Part shown: positions 16,118 through 24,706 of the stretch, one piece after another | How the letters are laid out: each line of letters opens with the position of its first letter | Numbering within the stretch: position 1 is the stretch's first letter | NCBI GenBank assembly: GCA_013538855.1 | Contig: JABXJS010000257.1 | Span: forward strand, 1-34,960 | Origin: Herpetosiphonaceae bacterium | GTDB lineage: Bacteria > Chloroflexota > Chloroflexia > Chloroflexales > Herpetosiphonaceae | Direction of reading: 5' to 3' | Length of the DNA: 34,960 nt | Notes under the pieces: generated by a model | What the model was told of the DNA's origin: nothing | Database searches by the model: none | What the model saw: the letters and a program-made list of their open reading frames with translations, nothing else | Position numbers and translations under genes: made by a program

Positions 16118-18016
16118 ATGAGTGCCGCATCCTCGCGAAAGGCGGCGGCTGCCCGACGCGACGACGACCACGAGCTACGTAACTATCGTTTAGAAGAACG
16201 CATCGGCCAGGACGAGCTGGCCACACTCTATCGCGCCCGCCACCTAACGCTGGATCGGCCCGTTGAAGTACATGTCCTACGCCGCTCGGACTGGGTCTCG
16301 GTAAGTCGATTTCAGCAGGCAGCGCGGCTCGCAGCGCGTCTCAAACACGATCATATTCTTCCAGTCCTAGACGCCGGCCACGATGATCGCTTTGGCTACT
16401 ACTTGGTGACGGCTCCGCTTGGCGGGCGCTTGCTCCAAGATGTGCTTGACGATGGTCCGCTGCCAGTGGCCGATGTTGTGCGCATTTTTTCCGATATTGC
16501 GCGCGCCCTCGATGCGATCCATGCCGAGCAGATCATCCACCGCGATATTCAGCCCGGCTCGATTATGGTCGTGGAGCAGCCTGTCGCGAGCGGGGTCGTG
16601 CGCCACGCCTTTCTCACCAACTTCAGCCTCGCCTGGAGTCCTGATGGACCCGATTTGTCGGAGCTTGAGGAGGCCGACTATCTGACGGCGTATGCGCCGC
16701 CAGAGCAAGATTTCAAGCAGAATGCCACTGCGCCAGCGCTGGATATCTATGCGCTTGGCGCGGTGCTCTACCATATGCTCACCGGCGAGGTGCCGCCGCC
16801 GCCGGGCCAGTCGCCGCGCCCGCTCGGTGAGTTTGATGCTGCGCTGGTGCCCGCCGATCGGATTCTGCGGCGCATGCTCTCGCCACAGGCCAACCTGCGC
16901 TACTCGACCGCCGGTCAGGCGGCGGCGGCGCTGCGCCAAGCGCTCCGCGATGTCGTTGATGTAGAGCCACCAGCGTCGCCGCTGGCCGCCCCCAGCGCTC
17001 CCGAGGTCGAGTGGCTGGAGAACCCGGTCGAAACAGTGCTCAACCAGTATGTCGACGCAGATTTTATCGACGAGGGGCGCACCTGGGCGCGTCAGCTGCA
17101 AGACCCGCTTGTGCTACGGCAAGTGCTTAACACCTGGAGTCGCAAAAGCATGCTGCGCCGCCGCAATATGGGCAATGTGCTGGTGCCCGATCAGGTGGTC
17201 AGCTATAACTTCTATATCTATGAGCTGCGCGCCTACTATGAGACGCGCACCACGCCGCAGCCGCGTGAGAAGCCGTACCAGGGCAGTCGATTAAGCGAGC
17301 GCCACTCCCCGCCTGGCGTGTGGCAGATCCCGCTGCCCGACCCGCACCCTTTCGATGAGGTGCGCCCGCAGGAGATGACGGTGCCGCACTCCGAGCGGGT
17401 GGAGATGTGCATGTACTGCGGCGGCAAGGGCGATATTAACTGCACACGCTGCCACGGCCGCGGCCTGATCGAGGAGCGCCAGCTTGTGACCAACCCCGAC
17501 GGCACGCGCGAGCGCCGCGTGGTCACGCTGGACTGCCCCGGCTGCGAGGGCGAGGGCCAGAGCGACTGCGAGCGCTGTCAGGGCACCGGCCAGCTGCTTA
17601 CGGAGGATGTCTTTACATGGTCGCGCTGGGGCAAGCTCTGGGATAACACCGATGATGAGACCGATCTGCCGCTGGCTGATATCCGTGCGCGCGCTGCGCC
17701 AGTGTACTCGGCCCAGATCAACGTGCGCGATCCGCACTGGCACGCGATCGCCCCGCTGCACGAGCTGCTGCAGGCGGCAGAGCAGGTGGACGAGGATCAG
17801 CAGACCCGCATCCTCTATGCTGAGCTGACGATCTCGGGCGCGCACATGAGCGAGGTGGACTATGGCGAGCGCGGCAAGAAGCATCGGCTCTACTTGATCG
17901 GCACCGAGCAGCCAACTATTCGCGGCGATCTCTCGATCTACGATTGGGAGCGCATCGGGATGTATAGCGTTGTGGTGCTGTGTGTGCTAGTGCTGGTGGC
18001 GATTCTGGTGCTGTAG
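16118..18016 (+). CDS. Pseudokinase fused to DnaJ-like zinc finger and C-terminal membrane anchor
   Basis: A 632-residue protein; ATG at 16118 with GGCGGAGG five bases upstream. Residues 20-280 have a Ser/Thr (PKN2-type) kinase fold, but the catalytic residues are changed. The glycine loop is degenerate (IGQDELATLY), the VAIK lysine position reads VEVHVL (H52), HRDxKxxN reads HRDIQPGSIM (141-150), and DFG reads NFS (168-170). It is therefore probably not a kinase, though APPEQ and the DIYALGAVLYHMLTG helix are well kept. Residues 431-490 hold four CxxC pairs in the CxxCxGxG style of DnaJ (CMYCGGKG, CTRCHGRG, CPGCEGEG, CERCQGTG), likely binding two zinc ions. A single hydrophobic helix (about 613-632) ends the protein, giving a tail-anchored form with the domains in the cytoplasm. 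The lipoprotein gene follows. A signalling or scaffold role is inferred. Confidence 0.82.
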   Translation: MSAASSRKAAAARRDDDHELRNYRLEERIGQDELATLYRARHLTLDRPVEVHVLRRSDWVSVSRFQQAARLAARLKHDHILPVLDAGHDDRFGYYLVTAPLGGRLLQDVLDDGPLPVADVVRIFSDIARALDAIHAEQIIHRDIQPGSIMVVEQPVASGVVRHAFLTNFSLAWSPDGPDLSELEEADYLTAYAPPEQDFKQNATAPALDIYALGAVLYHMLTGEVPPPPGQSPRPLGEFDAALVPADRILRRMLSPQANLRYSTAGQAAAALRQALRDVVDVEPPASPLAAPSAPEVEWLENPVETVLNQYVDADFIDEGRTWARQLQDPLVLRQVLNTWSRKSMLRRRNMGNVLVPDQVVSYNFYIYELRAYYETRTTPQPREKPYQGSRLSERHSPPGVWQIPLPDPHPFDEVRPQEMTVPHSERVEMCMYCGGKGDINCTRCHGRGLIEERQLVTNPDGTRERRVVTLDCPGCEGEGQSDCERCQGTGQLLTEDVFTWSRWGKLWDNTDDETDLPLADIRARAAPVYSAQINVRDPHWHAIAPLHELLQAAEQVDEDQQTRILYAELTISGAHMSEVDYGERGKKHRLYLIGTEQPTIRGDLSIYDWERIGMYSVVVLCVLVLVAILVL

Positions 18017-18057
18017 CGCTGCCACGCCACGCGGCTGTGATATAGTTCAATGGTGCT

Positions 18058-18086
18058 CAGCGGGGCCGCTACGTGTGGCCCCGTTG
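18058..18086 (+). terminator. Possible hairpin terminator after the pseudokinase gene
   Basis: CGGGGCC (18061-18067) pairs with GGCCCCG (18077-18083), extended by CAG/TTG through one G-T pair. The loop is nine bases. There is no run of T after it, so it may be only partly effective. Confidence 0.4.
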
Positions 18087-18129
18087 GTATGTGAGCAGAC
18101 TCTACGAAGTGATAAGGATTTGAGAAACT

Positions 18130-19011
18130 ATGCGTGTTCGATGGATCGGTATGGTGGTGTTGGTCAGTTTCCTCGCTGGCTGTGGCGGCAATGCGGCCAC
18201 GCCGACGCCAGCAACAACGGTGCAGGCGGTGCTGGCGGCCTCCACAATCGTGCTGGGGCCAAATCGGCTGCCGATTGGCCTAGTTGTTGATGGCACGCCC
18301 ATCAATGAGCCACAGGCCAAGGTTAATCTGCGCTTCTACTATCTTGATGGCGATCCAGCCCAGAAAAATAAGGTGGTCGGCGAGAGCGAGGCGACCTACT
18401 TCGGCCAGAATCTGCCGATCGGCGTGTACGTCGCCTATCCCGTATTCCCCAAGGCGGGCGCGTGGGCGGTCGATGTCGAGGCGACGCTGCCCGGCCAGCC
18501 CACAGCGGTAAGCCGCCTGCGGCTCGATGTCCAGCAGAGCGATCCGACGCCACCACTTGGCAGCCAGGCTGTCGCTGTGGACACACCAACAGTCGCTACA
18601 ACCGACGATCTGACGAAGATCACCTCGGACCCTGAGCCAAACCCAGCGCTGTACCAGATCAGCCTGGCCGATGCGCTGCAGCAGAATAAGCCGGTGGCTG
18701 TGCTGTTTGGCACGCCGGGCTTCTGCAAGACCGCCACGTGCGGGCCGAGCGTCAAGGTGCTGGGCCAGCTACAGGAGCGCTACGGCGACCGTATGAACTT
18801 CATCCATGTTGAGGTCTATCAGTACCCCTTCGGCGAGTCGTTCAAGGCCAATCCGCCGCACTTCTCCGAGGGCATGCAAGCCTGGGGCTTGCAGACCGAG
18901 CCGTGGCTCTTTTTGATCGACAGCCAGGGCGTTATTCGCGCCAAATACGAGGGCGGCATCACCATCGACGAGATGGCTCCAGTCGTCGAAGATCTGCTGG
19001 CGCAGTCGTAG
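18130..19011 (+). CDS. Lipoprotein with thioredoxin-like C-terminal domain
   Basis: A 293-residue exported protein. The N-terminus has a short basic region, a hydrophobic stretch and a lipobox LAGC (15-18), so lipid attachment at C18 is expected. It is followed by a Pro/Thr-rich spacer. Residues 35-140 form a beta-rich region. Residues 175-290 look like a thioredoxin fold: VAVLFGTPGFCKTATCGP carries C199 and C204, TEPWLFLID supplies the cis-proline loop, and GVIRAKYEG the following strand. The two cysteines are separated by four residues, not two, so ordinary CxxC thiol-disulfide chemistry is uncertain. A redox or copper-handling role outside the membrane is possible. AAGGA lies 12 bases upstream, a rather long spacing. 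Confidence 0.75.
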   Translation: MRVRWIGMVVLVSFLAGCGGNAATPTPATTVQAVLAASTIVLGPNRLPIGLVVDGTPINEPQAKVNLRFYYLDGDPAQKNKVVGESEATYFGQNLPIGVYVAYPVFPKAGAWAVDVEATLPGQPTAVSRLRLDVQQSDPTPPLGSQAVAVDTPTVATTDDLTKITSDPEPNPALYQISLADALQQNKPVAVLFGTPGFCKTATCGPSVKVLGQLQERYGDRMNFIHVEVYQYPFGESFKANPPHFSEGMQAWGLQTEPWLFLIDSQGVIRAKYEGGITIDEMAPVVEDLLAQS

Positions 19012-19093
19012 CTGGAGCGGGCTGGCTTGGCTGACAACGAGACGATGTCGTATGCCGCGCCAGCCAACTTCCCTATAACCTTTGCGCCGAATA

Positions 19094-19102
19094 TGGTATG
19101 AT
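19094..19102 (+). promoter_or_regulatory. Candidate extended -10 promoter for the DnaD-domain gene
   Basis: TGGTATGAT fits an extended -10 element (TG-n-TATAAT with one change). The ATG at 19139 lies about 30 bases after the expected start of transcription, leaving room for the GGAGG at about 19128. No good -35 is visible, as allowed for extended -10 promoters. Confidence 0.4.
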
Positions 19103-19138
19103 TGAACCAGCATAAGTACCCGCCCCGGAGGTTTCTAC

Positions 19139-19840
19139 ATGGCAGCGTTTGAAGGTTTCTCGACCGAGAATCTGGTGCCGCTGCCCGCGGCGTTTTTCAC
19201 CGATGTACTACCACAGATCACCAACGCCGCCGAGCTACGGGTGACGTTGCACGTCTTTTGGGTGCTCAGTCGGCAACGTGGGCGGGCCAAGCGTGTGGCA
19301 TGGGATGAGCTTGTCAGCGACGAGGTTCTGGCCCGTAGCCTGCGCTCCGTTGCGCCAATGCGTCCGCCAATCGAGGTGTTGGAGGAGGGCATTGCGCTAG
19401 CGGTTGAGCGCGGCACGCTGCTGCATCTCGCGAGCACAGCCCCAGGGCGCATCGAGAGCTGGTATCTGGTTAATACAGCGGCGAACCGCGCCTGGGCCGA
19501 AAAACAAAGTGGCTCGCGTCTATCGCGTCCGCCCAGTGAGCCAGCGGACCGACCCTCGATCTTTAAACTCTACGAACAGAATATCGGCATGCTAACCCCG
19601 CTGCTGGTTGAGGAGCTGCGCGAAGCGACGCAGCACTATCCCTACGAGTGGATTGAGACCGCAGTTCGCGAAGCCGTGTTAATGAATATCCGCAACTGGC
19701 GTTACATACGCCGCATTCTAGAACGGTGGGAAGCTGATGGACGACAATCTGCGGCGAATCGACCTGAGCAATCTTTCGACCTTGATAAATACACAACCGG
19801 CAAGTACGCCGCCTTCTTCCGACGCGATGGCGACGAGTGA
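19139..19840 (+). CDS. DnaD-domain replication initiation protein
   Basis: A 233-residue protein. The N-terminal about 125 residues look like a winged-helix module with little sequence identity to known ones. Residues 140-205 match the DnaD/DnaB_2 domain: SIFKLYEQNIGMLTPLLVEEL, a central YPYEWIETAVREAV, and the diagnostic MNIRNWRYIRRILERW. In Firmicutes such proteins (DnaD, DnaB) bind and remodel origin DNA and help load the replicative helicase. The start has GGAGG six to seven bases upstream. Its last 104 bases also encode the start of the downstream DnaC-like gene in another frame. The pairing with a DnaC/DnaI-type ATPase supports a role in helicase loading or primosome assembly. Confidence 0.85.
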   Translation: MAAFEGFSTENLVPLPAAFFTDVLPQITNAAELRVTLHVFWVLSRQRGRAKRVAWDELVSDEVLARSLRSVAPMRPPIEVLEEGIALAVERGTLLHLASTAPGRIESWYLVNTAANRAWAEKQSGSRLSRPPSEPADRPSIFKLYEQNIGMLTPLLVEELREATQHYPYEWIETAVREAVLMNIRNWRYIRRILERWEADGRQSAANRPEQSFDLDKYTTGKYAAFFRRDGDE

Positions 19841-20549
19841 ACCTGCCTGTCCCAAGTGCAAAGATGCAGGCTACTACTGCTTAGATGTGCCAATTAGCGA
19901 CCCCAACTTCGGCCACTTGATCACCTGCGACTGCCGCTTGGAAGAGAAAGAGGCGCGGCGCAACCAAGAGCTGCGCAAGCTGAGCAATCTCGATGCGTTC
20001 GACGACAAGACCTTCGAGACCTTCAACCCAGATATCCCTGGCGTGCGCGCAGCCTACACCCGCTGCCGCGAGTACGCACGCAACCCACAGGGTTGGCTGT
20101 TTCTCTATGGCCAGTTTGGCTGCGGCAAAACACACCTGGCGGCGGCGATCGCCAATGAAGCGATCAATCGCGACATCCAGGTGATCTGGACGGTCGTGCC
20201 TGATCTGCTCGATCATCTGCGCTCGACATTTGGGCCGTCGTCGGAGGTGGCCTACGATCAGCGCTTTGAGACCATCCGCAACACCCCGCTGCTGATCTTA
20301 GACGACTTGGGCACCGAGAGCGCGACGCCCTGGGCGCGTGAAAAGTTGTTTCAAATCATCAATCACCGTTATAATCTGAAGCTACCAACGGTGATCACAT
20401 CCAACCGAGATCTTGATCAGATGGACCCACGCATTCGCTCTCGCTTAAATGATGTCGTCCTGTGCTATCCCGTGCTACTGAAGGCGGGCGACTTCCGGGC
20501 ATTAAGTGTCGAACAACGCTATGGCTCGTTTCGATCGTTTGGGCGCTGA
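19737..20549 (+). CDS. DnaC/DnaI-like helicase loader ATPase
   Basis: An AAA+ ATPase of 270 residues. A zinc-binding N-terminal part has C38, C41, C48, C64 and C66 (CPKCKDAGYYC, CDC), as seen in DnaI. The ATPase core shows Walker A GQFGCGKT (125-132), Walker B LLILDD (185-190), sensor-1 TSN (221-223) and the arginine-finger region RIRSRL (232-237). It belongs to the DnaC/DnaI/IstB group; the neighbouring DnaD-domain gene argues for a helicase loader and against a transposon IstB, and no transposase is nearby. The ATG at 19737 has GGTGGGA a few bases before it but overlaps the previous gene by 104 bases. An ATG at 19827 would reduce the overlap but has no ribosome binding site. Confidence 0.85.
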   Translation: MDDNLRRIDLSNLSTLINTQPASTPPSSDAMATSEPACPKCKDAGYYCLDVPISDPNFGHLITCDCRLEEKEARRNQELRKLSNLDAFDDKTFETFNPDIPGVRAAYTRCREYARNPQGWLFLYGQFGCGKTHLAAAIANEAINRDIQVIWTVVPDLLDHLRSTFGPSSEVAYDQRFETIRNTPLLILDDLGTESATPWAREKLFQIINHRYNLKLPTVITSNRDLDQMDPRIRSRLNDVVLCYPVLLKAGDFRALSVEQRYGSFRSFGR

Positions 20550-20580
20550 GCGCTAGGTTTGTGCAAGTTCGGAGGCTCCG

Positions 20581-23500
20581 ATGGGCAATCAGGCAATATT
20601 TGATCGTGCGATGGAGCAGCATCAGCAGGCCGCCCGTCAGGGTGACTGGGGCACTGCGCTCAAAGAGGGCGTGCGCGCCATGCAGGAGTTTCCGCAGCAT
20701 GAGCAGGCGCGGCTCGCTGTGGCAACGGCGCTGTTTCATAATAATAAGCTGCCGCAGGCGCTGCAGCTGTTCCGTGAACTCTACCAGGCCGATTCCGATA
20801 ACCTGGTGCTGTTGGAATATATCGCCCGTATTCAGCGTAAACAGGATCAGCTCGACGAGGCAATTCCGCTGTATATGCAGATCGCCGAGCGCTATGCGCA
20901 GCAGAAGCTGCTGCAGAAGGTCGTCCAAGCCTATCGCGAGGTGCTTGAGATGAACACGCAGCACGAGGAGGCGCGCATCCGCTTGGCGATGGTACTCGCC
21001 GAGTCCGGCGATAAACCTGGCGCGATCCGCGAGTTTATTGCGCTTGGCCAGCGCTACCTCGATGTCGGCGAGATCGACGCTGCCAAGGATGCAGTGCAAG
21101 AGGCGCTGAATGTCGATCCTTCTAGCCTATCGGCCCAGGACCTCCAGAAGCGCATCGCGGCGGCGCGTGCAGAGCAGGAGGCGGCCAATCGGCCCCAGGA
21201 CGATGGTCGCCTGCGCACCAAGGAAGAAATTGAGCGTGCCGCCGCACTGGCGATCGAGTATCAAAATAATGGCCGTCTTGAGGAGGCCGCAAAGCTCTAT
21301 GAGAAGCTGGTCGAGGCCCTGCCGGATCGTGCCGATGTGCGCTATAGCCTCGGCCTCATCTACGAGGAACTCGAGCGCCCCGATGATGCCCTGCGCCTGC
21401 TGGAGCAGGCCACGTACAATGATGAGTATGCGCTCTCTGCCCACTATGCCATGGGCAGCGTCTATCAGAAGATTGGCAAGCTCGAGCGCGCCGCCCAAGA
21501 GTTCGAGCAGGCGATTCGCTATGTTGACCTCCAGTCGGTCGGCAAGGAAGAGTCCGCCGACTTGATCGATATGTACGAGGCCACGGCAGCGATCTACCAG
21601 GAGCTTGGCGATATCGCCCGCGCCGCCTCGCTTTACTCAACACTGGCCGGGTTTTTCCAGGGCAAGCGCTGGGGGGCCGACCAGGCCACCCACTACAATA
21701 CCAAGGCCAAGGAGTTAACCGACCGCAGCATGATGTCGAAGCTGCGCATGCTTGGCACCGGCTTCTTGACCACCCCCCAATCAGAGCCAGAAGTCGCCGA
21801 GCCAGAGCCGGAGGCCAACACAGAGACCTGGGGGCGCATGCCGTCGATCACGGATTTCTTGCAGCCCAAGCGCCCGCCCTCACCTGAGGACGAGGCGGTT
21901 GCCCAGCTCGATAGCCTCTTAGCCGGCTCGATTATGACTACCGATGTCGATCCGCTCGATGTGCTGGCGGCCAATCTGCCCCCGCCTGAGGCCACGCAGT
22001 ACGCACCGCTTACGCCAATTGATATCGCTGGTCGCTCGGAGCGCGTGCAGCGGCTGGTCGAGGCCAGCGAACGCTACGCCGAGCAAAATTTGCTCTATGC
22101 GGCGATCGACGCCTGCCACGAGGTTATTCGCTACGATCAGGAGTTCTACCCAATTCACCTGCGCATGGCCGAGATCTTGGAGCGCATGGGCCGCGCCAGC
22201 GAATCGCTGTACAAGCTTAATCTGCTGATCGACACCTACAAGGCGCGCCACGAGAGCGAGCGCGCTGTCGATGTCTACTATCGGCTGATTGATCTCTCGT
22301 CGGACGCGACGGGCGTGCGCTCGGAGTTGGCTGAGCTGCTGCGCGAGCAGGGCCGCCACGCCGATGCCGCCGAACAGCTAGCCTGGGTCGCCAATCAGCA
22401 GTTCCGCATGGGCCAGACGATGAAGGCCCTAGAGCAGTTCCGCCGGGCGCTCGAGTGGGCACCAGCCAACGCAACTATTCGCAGTCAGTACGGCCAAGTG
22501 CTGCTGAAGCTGGAGCGTTGGGAGGCTGCGCTTGATGAGTTCCGCAAGGTGCTGCAGCAGTCGCCTGATGATCTGGTTGTGCTGGCGCAGGCCAATATCG
22601 CCCTGGCGATGCTCGGCGAGTACCCCGAGACGATCTGGGACTCGCTGGCAACCTTGATCGAGCGGCTGCCGAGCCAGCCAGGCGCGATCAACGATGTGCA
22701 GGCCGAGTACCGCTCGATCACCCTCATCGCTGATCGACCGATCTTGCACTTCCTGCTGGGGCTGGTGCAGCAGGCCGCTGGCATGAACTCGTCGGCGCTG
22801 CTCTCGTTTGAGCAGGCGCTGGAGCTGGTCGAGCTGGAGCCGGAGCCGCTGCTGCCCACGATCTTAATTCATCAGGCCATGGCCGATAGCCACATCGCCG
22901 ATGGCAACGCTGCGGCCTCGATTGAGCAGCTGCAGCGCATCGAGGCCCTACAGGCCACCGGCGGCGTGCCCAATGTGACCTCACGCCACACCTTTGCCAA
23001 GCCCTTCAACGAGGGCGAGCTGCAGCGCCGTCTCGCCGAAGCCTACGCTGCCGGCGATAATCTGGAGGGTGCGATTGTCGCCCTGCAGAAGGTGAAGCAG
23101 CTGCTGCCCTATGACCGCGCTGCATACACAAAGCTCGCCGATATCTACTTCCGCCAGGGCCGTCTGCCCGAGGCAATGGCACAGCTCGATGAGCTGGCGA
23201 CGTACTACGAGAACCAGAGCCAGCTTGATCGGGCGCTTGAGGTGCTGGCGAGCGCGCTCAAGCTGGCCCCCAACAACATCGCGATCAAGTCGCGCCACGC
23301 ACAGCTCCAGCTGCGCCGCGGCTACCTCGAGGAGGGCCTGGCAAGCCTCGACGAGCTGGCCGAGCTTCAGCGCAAGCAGGGCCAGCTGAAGGACGCTGTG
23401 CAGAGCATTCAGCAGGCTGCTGATGTGTACTGGACCTTGGGCCAGGTCGATAAGGCCGCCGAGCTGTACAACAAGATTGTGCACATCGCGCCGAACGACA

Positions 23501-23832
23501 CCGAGGCCCGCCAGCACCTCGTCAGCTTCAATATCTTGTCGCTGCGCACGAAGGAGGCGATTGAGCAGCTGCGCGAGATCGCACGCCTATCGATCCAGCA
23601 GCGCGACTTCGAAGAGGCGATCGCCTCGTATCACCAGGTTATTGCTCTTGATCAAAAAGACACCAACGCCTATGAAGCGCTGGCCGATGTGCTGATGCGC
23701 GTCAATGAGTATGGCCAGGCCGTCCGTGTCTATAAGCAGCTGTCGAAGCTGCTGCCTGGCGATGATCGCGTTGAGGCGCTGCAGAATGCAGCCCAGCGCA
23801 TGCTCGATCAGCAAGTCGCGTCAAATTCCTAA
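20581..23832 (+). CDS. Large tetratricopeptide-repeat protein
   Basis: A 1083-residue, almost entirely helical protein. TPR-type 34-residue repeats are seen in at least three blocks: about residues 1-190, about 215-365, and about 490-1075. Clear A-helix/B-helix signatures include GRLEEAAKLYEKLVEALPD, ADVRYSLGLIYEELERPDDA and GQVDKAAELYNKIVHIAPND. A linker at about 395-475 is Pro/Glu/Asp-rich. There is no signal peptide or membrane segment, so it is presumably a cytoplasmic scaffold; the binding partner cannot be read from sequence. It follows the DnaC-like gene by 31 bases. The ribosome binding site GGAG lies within a palindrome CGGAGGCTCCG directly before the ATG. It may be part of the same transcript as the replication genes. 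Confidence 0.88.
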   Translation: MGNQAIFDRAMEQHQQAARQGDWGTALKEGVRAMQEFPQHEQARLAVATALFHNNKLPQALQLFRELYQADSDNLVLLEYIARIQRKQDQLDEAIPLYMQIAERYAQQKLLQKVVQAYREVLEMNTQHEEARIRLAMVLAESGDKPGAIREFIALGQRYLDVGEIDAAKDAVQEALNVDPSSLSAQDLQKRIAAARAEQEAANRPQDDGRLRTKEEIERAAALAIEYQNNGRLEEAAKLYEKLVEALPDRADVRYSLGLIYEELERPDDALRLLEQATYNDEYALSAHYAMGSVYQKIGKLERAAQEFEQAIRYVDLQSVGKEESADLIDMYEATAAIYQELGDIARAASLYSTLAGFFQGKRWGADQATHYNTKAKELTDRSMMSKLRMLGTGFLTTPQSEPEVAEPEPEANTETWGRMPSITDFLQPKRPPSPEDEAVAQLDSLLAGSIMTTDVDPLDVLAANLPPPEATQYAPLTPIDIAGRSERVQRLVEASERYAEQNLLYAAIDACHEVIRYDQEFYPIHLRMAEILERMGRASESLYKLNLLIDTYKARHESERAVDVYYRLIDLSSDATGVRSELAELLREQGRHADAAEQLAWVANQQFRMGQTMKALEQFRRALEWAPANATIRSQYGQVLLKLERWEAALDEFRKVLQQSPDDLVVLAQANIALAMLGEYPETIWDSLATLIERLPSQPGAINDVQAEYRSITLIADRPILHFLLGLVQQAAGMNSSALLSFEQALELVELEPEPLLPTILIHQAMADSHIADGNAAASIEQLQRIEALQATGGVPNVTSRHTFAKPFNEGELQRRLAEAYAAGDNLEGAIVALQKVKQLLPYDRAAYTKLADIYFRQGRLPEAMAQLDELATYYENQSQLDRALEVLASALKLAPNNIAIKSRHAQLQLRRGYLEEGLASLDELAELQRKQGQLKDAVQSIQQAADVYWTLGQVDKAAELYNKIVHIAPNDTEARQHLVSFNILSLRTKEAIEQLREIARLSIQQRDFEEAIASYHQVIALDQKDTNAYEALADVLMRVNEYGQAVRVYKQLSKLLPGDDRVEALQNAAQRMLDQQVASNS

Positions 23833-23846
23833 GTAGTTGTACTCAT

Positions 23847-23877
23847 GCACGGCGGGCGACACGTATGCTCGCCGTGC
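23847..23877 (+). terminator. Hairpin between the TPR gene and cdaA
   Basis: GCACGGCG (23847-23854) pairs with CGCCGTGC (23870-23877), loop 15 bases. It sits in the 70-base gap, 14 bases after the TPR stop. No pure T run follows, so it may end transcription only partly. Confidence 0.45.
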
Positions 23878-23902
23878 TGTCGTTGTGTGAGGAATAGAAC
23901 CT

Positions 23903-24706
23903 GTGCCTAGCTTGCAACAGATCTGGGAGCGCCTGACACTGCTGTCGATCCTAGATATCGTGCTGGTCGCGCTGTTATTTTTCTGGCTGCTTGGGGTTAT
24001 CCGTGGAACGCGCGCGGTGCAGCTGTTGCGTGGAGTAGGCATCCTGGTGGTGATCGCGCTGCTGGCTGGTTCTATTCTGCCACTCACAACCATGCGCTGG
24101 CTGATGCGCGAGGTCGTCAGTCCTGTGCTGTTCGTCGGCATCCCGGTGCTGTTTCAGCCAGAGCTGCGCCGCGCCCTGGAGTCGCTCGGTCGCACCCGTG
24201 ACTGGTTCTCGCGCCCGTTTGGCCTCGCTAGCCACAGCGATCTAGAGGAGACGATCACCGTGATCGCACGCGCCTCGAAGCAGCTCTCGCAGCAGGGCAT
24301 CGGCGCACTCATGGTGATTGAGCGCGAGACGGGCCTGCAAGAGTACGCTGATCGCGGTGTTATTTTAGACTCGCGGCTGTCGGTGCCGCTGCTGGTGAAT
24401 ATTTTCTTTCCCAATGCGCCGCTCCACGACATGGCTGTGCTGGTGCGCGAAAATCGGATTCTCGCGGCCAACTGTGTGCTGCCGCTGAGCGAGAATGTTG
24501 TTGGCAGCACGCGCTATGGCACGCGCCACCGGGCGGCACTCGGGATCAGCGAGCAGTCCGACGCTATCGCCGTGGTGGTCTCCGAGGAAACCGGCAGTAT
24601 TTCGATCTCGCACGACGGGCGCATGGTGCGCCATCTCAGCGAGGAACGGCTGCGGCGCTTGCTGGCCTCCCTGTTGCGCGTAGAGCTTGAGGAGGAAGTT
24701 ACATGA
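23903..24706 (+). CDS. cdaA: Diadenylate cyclase CdaA (c-di-AMP synthase)
   Basis: Makes the second messenger cyclic di-AMP from two ATP. 267 residues, the usual CdaA size. Three N-terminal membrane helices (about 15-33, 41-59, 69-85) lead into the DAC domain (about 105-240). RHR (208-210, in TRHRAALGIS) is intact. The other signature, DGA in the common form PLHDGAVI, reads PLHDMAVLV (D176, M177, A178). The metal-binding aspartate is kept, but the glycine is methionine. Starts at a GTG eight bases after GAGGAA. It overlaps cdaR by four bases (ATGA). The CdaA-CdaR arrangement is widely conserved and supports the call. Activity of the M177 form is not certain. Confidence 0.92.
   Translation: MPSLQQIWERLTLLSILDIVLVALLFFWLLGVIRGTRAVQLLRGVGILVVIALLAGSILPLTTMRWLMREVVSPVLFVGIPVLFQPELRRALESLGRTRDWFSRPFGLASHSDLEETITVIARASKQLSQQGIGALMVIERETGLQEYADRGVILDSRLSVPLLVNIFFPNAPLHDMAVLVRENRILAANCVLPLSENVVGSTRYGTRHRAALGISEQSDAIAVVVSEETGSISISHDGRMVRHLSEERLRRLLASLLRVELEEEVT

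Noticed and set aside
19737-20549. IstB transposon ATPase as identity of the DnaC-like gene
   Set aside because: No transposase, terminal repeats or target duplication nearby, and the neighbour is a DnaD-domain gene.
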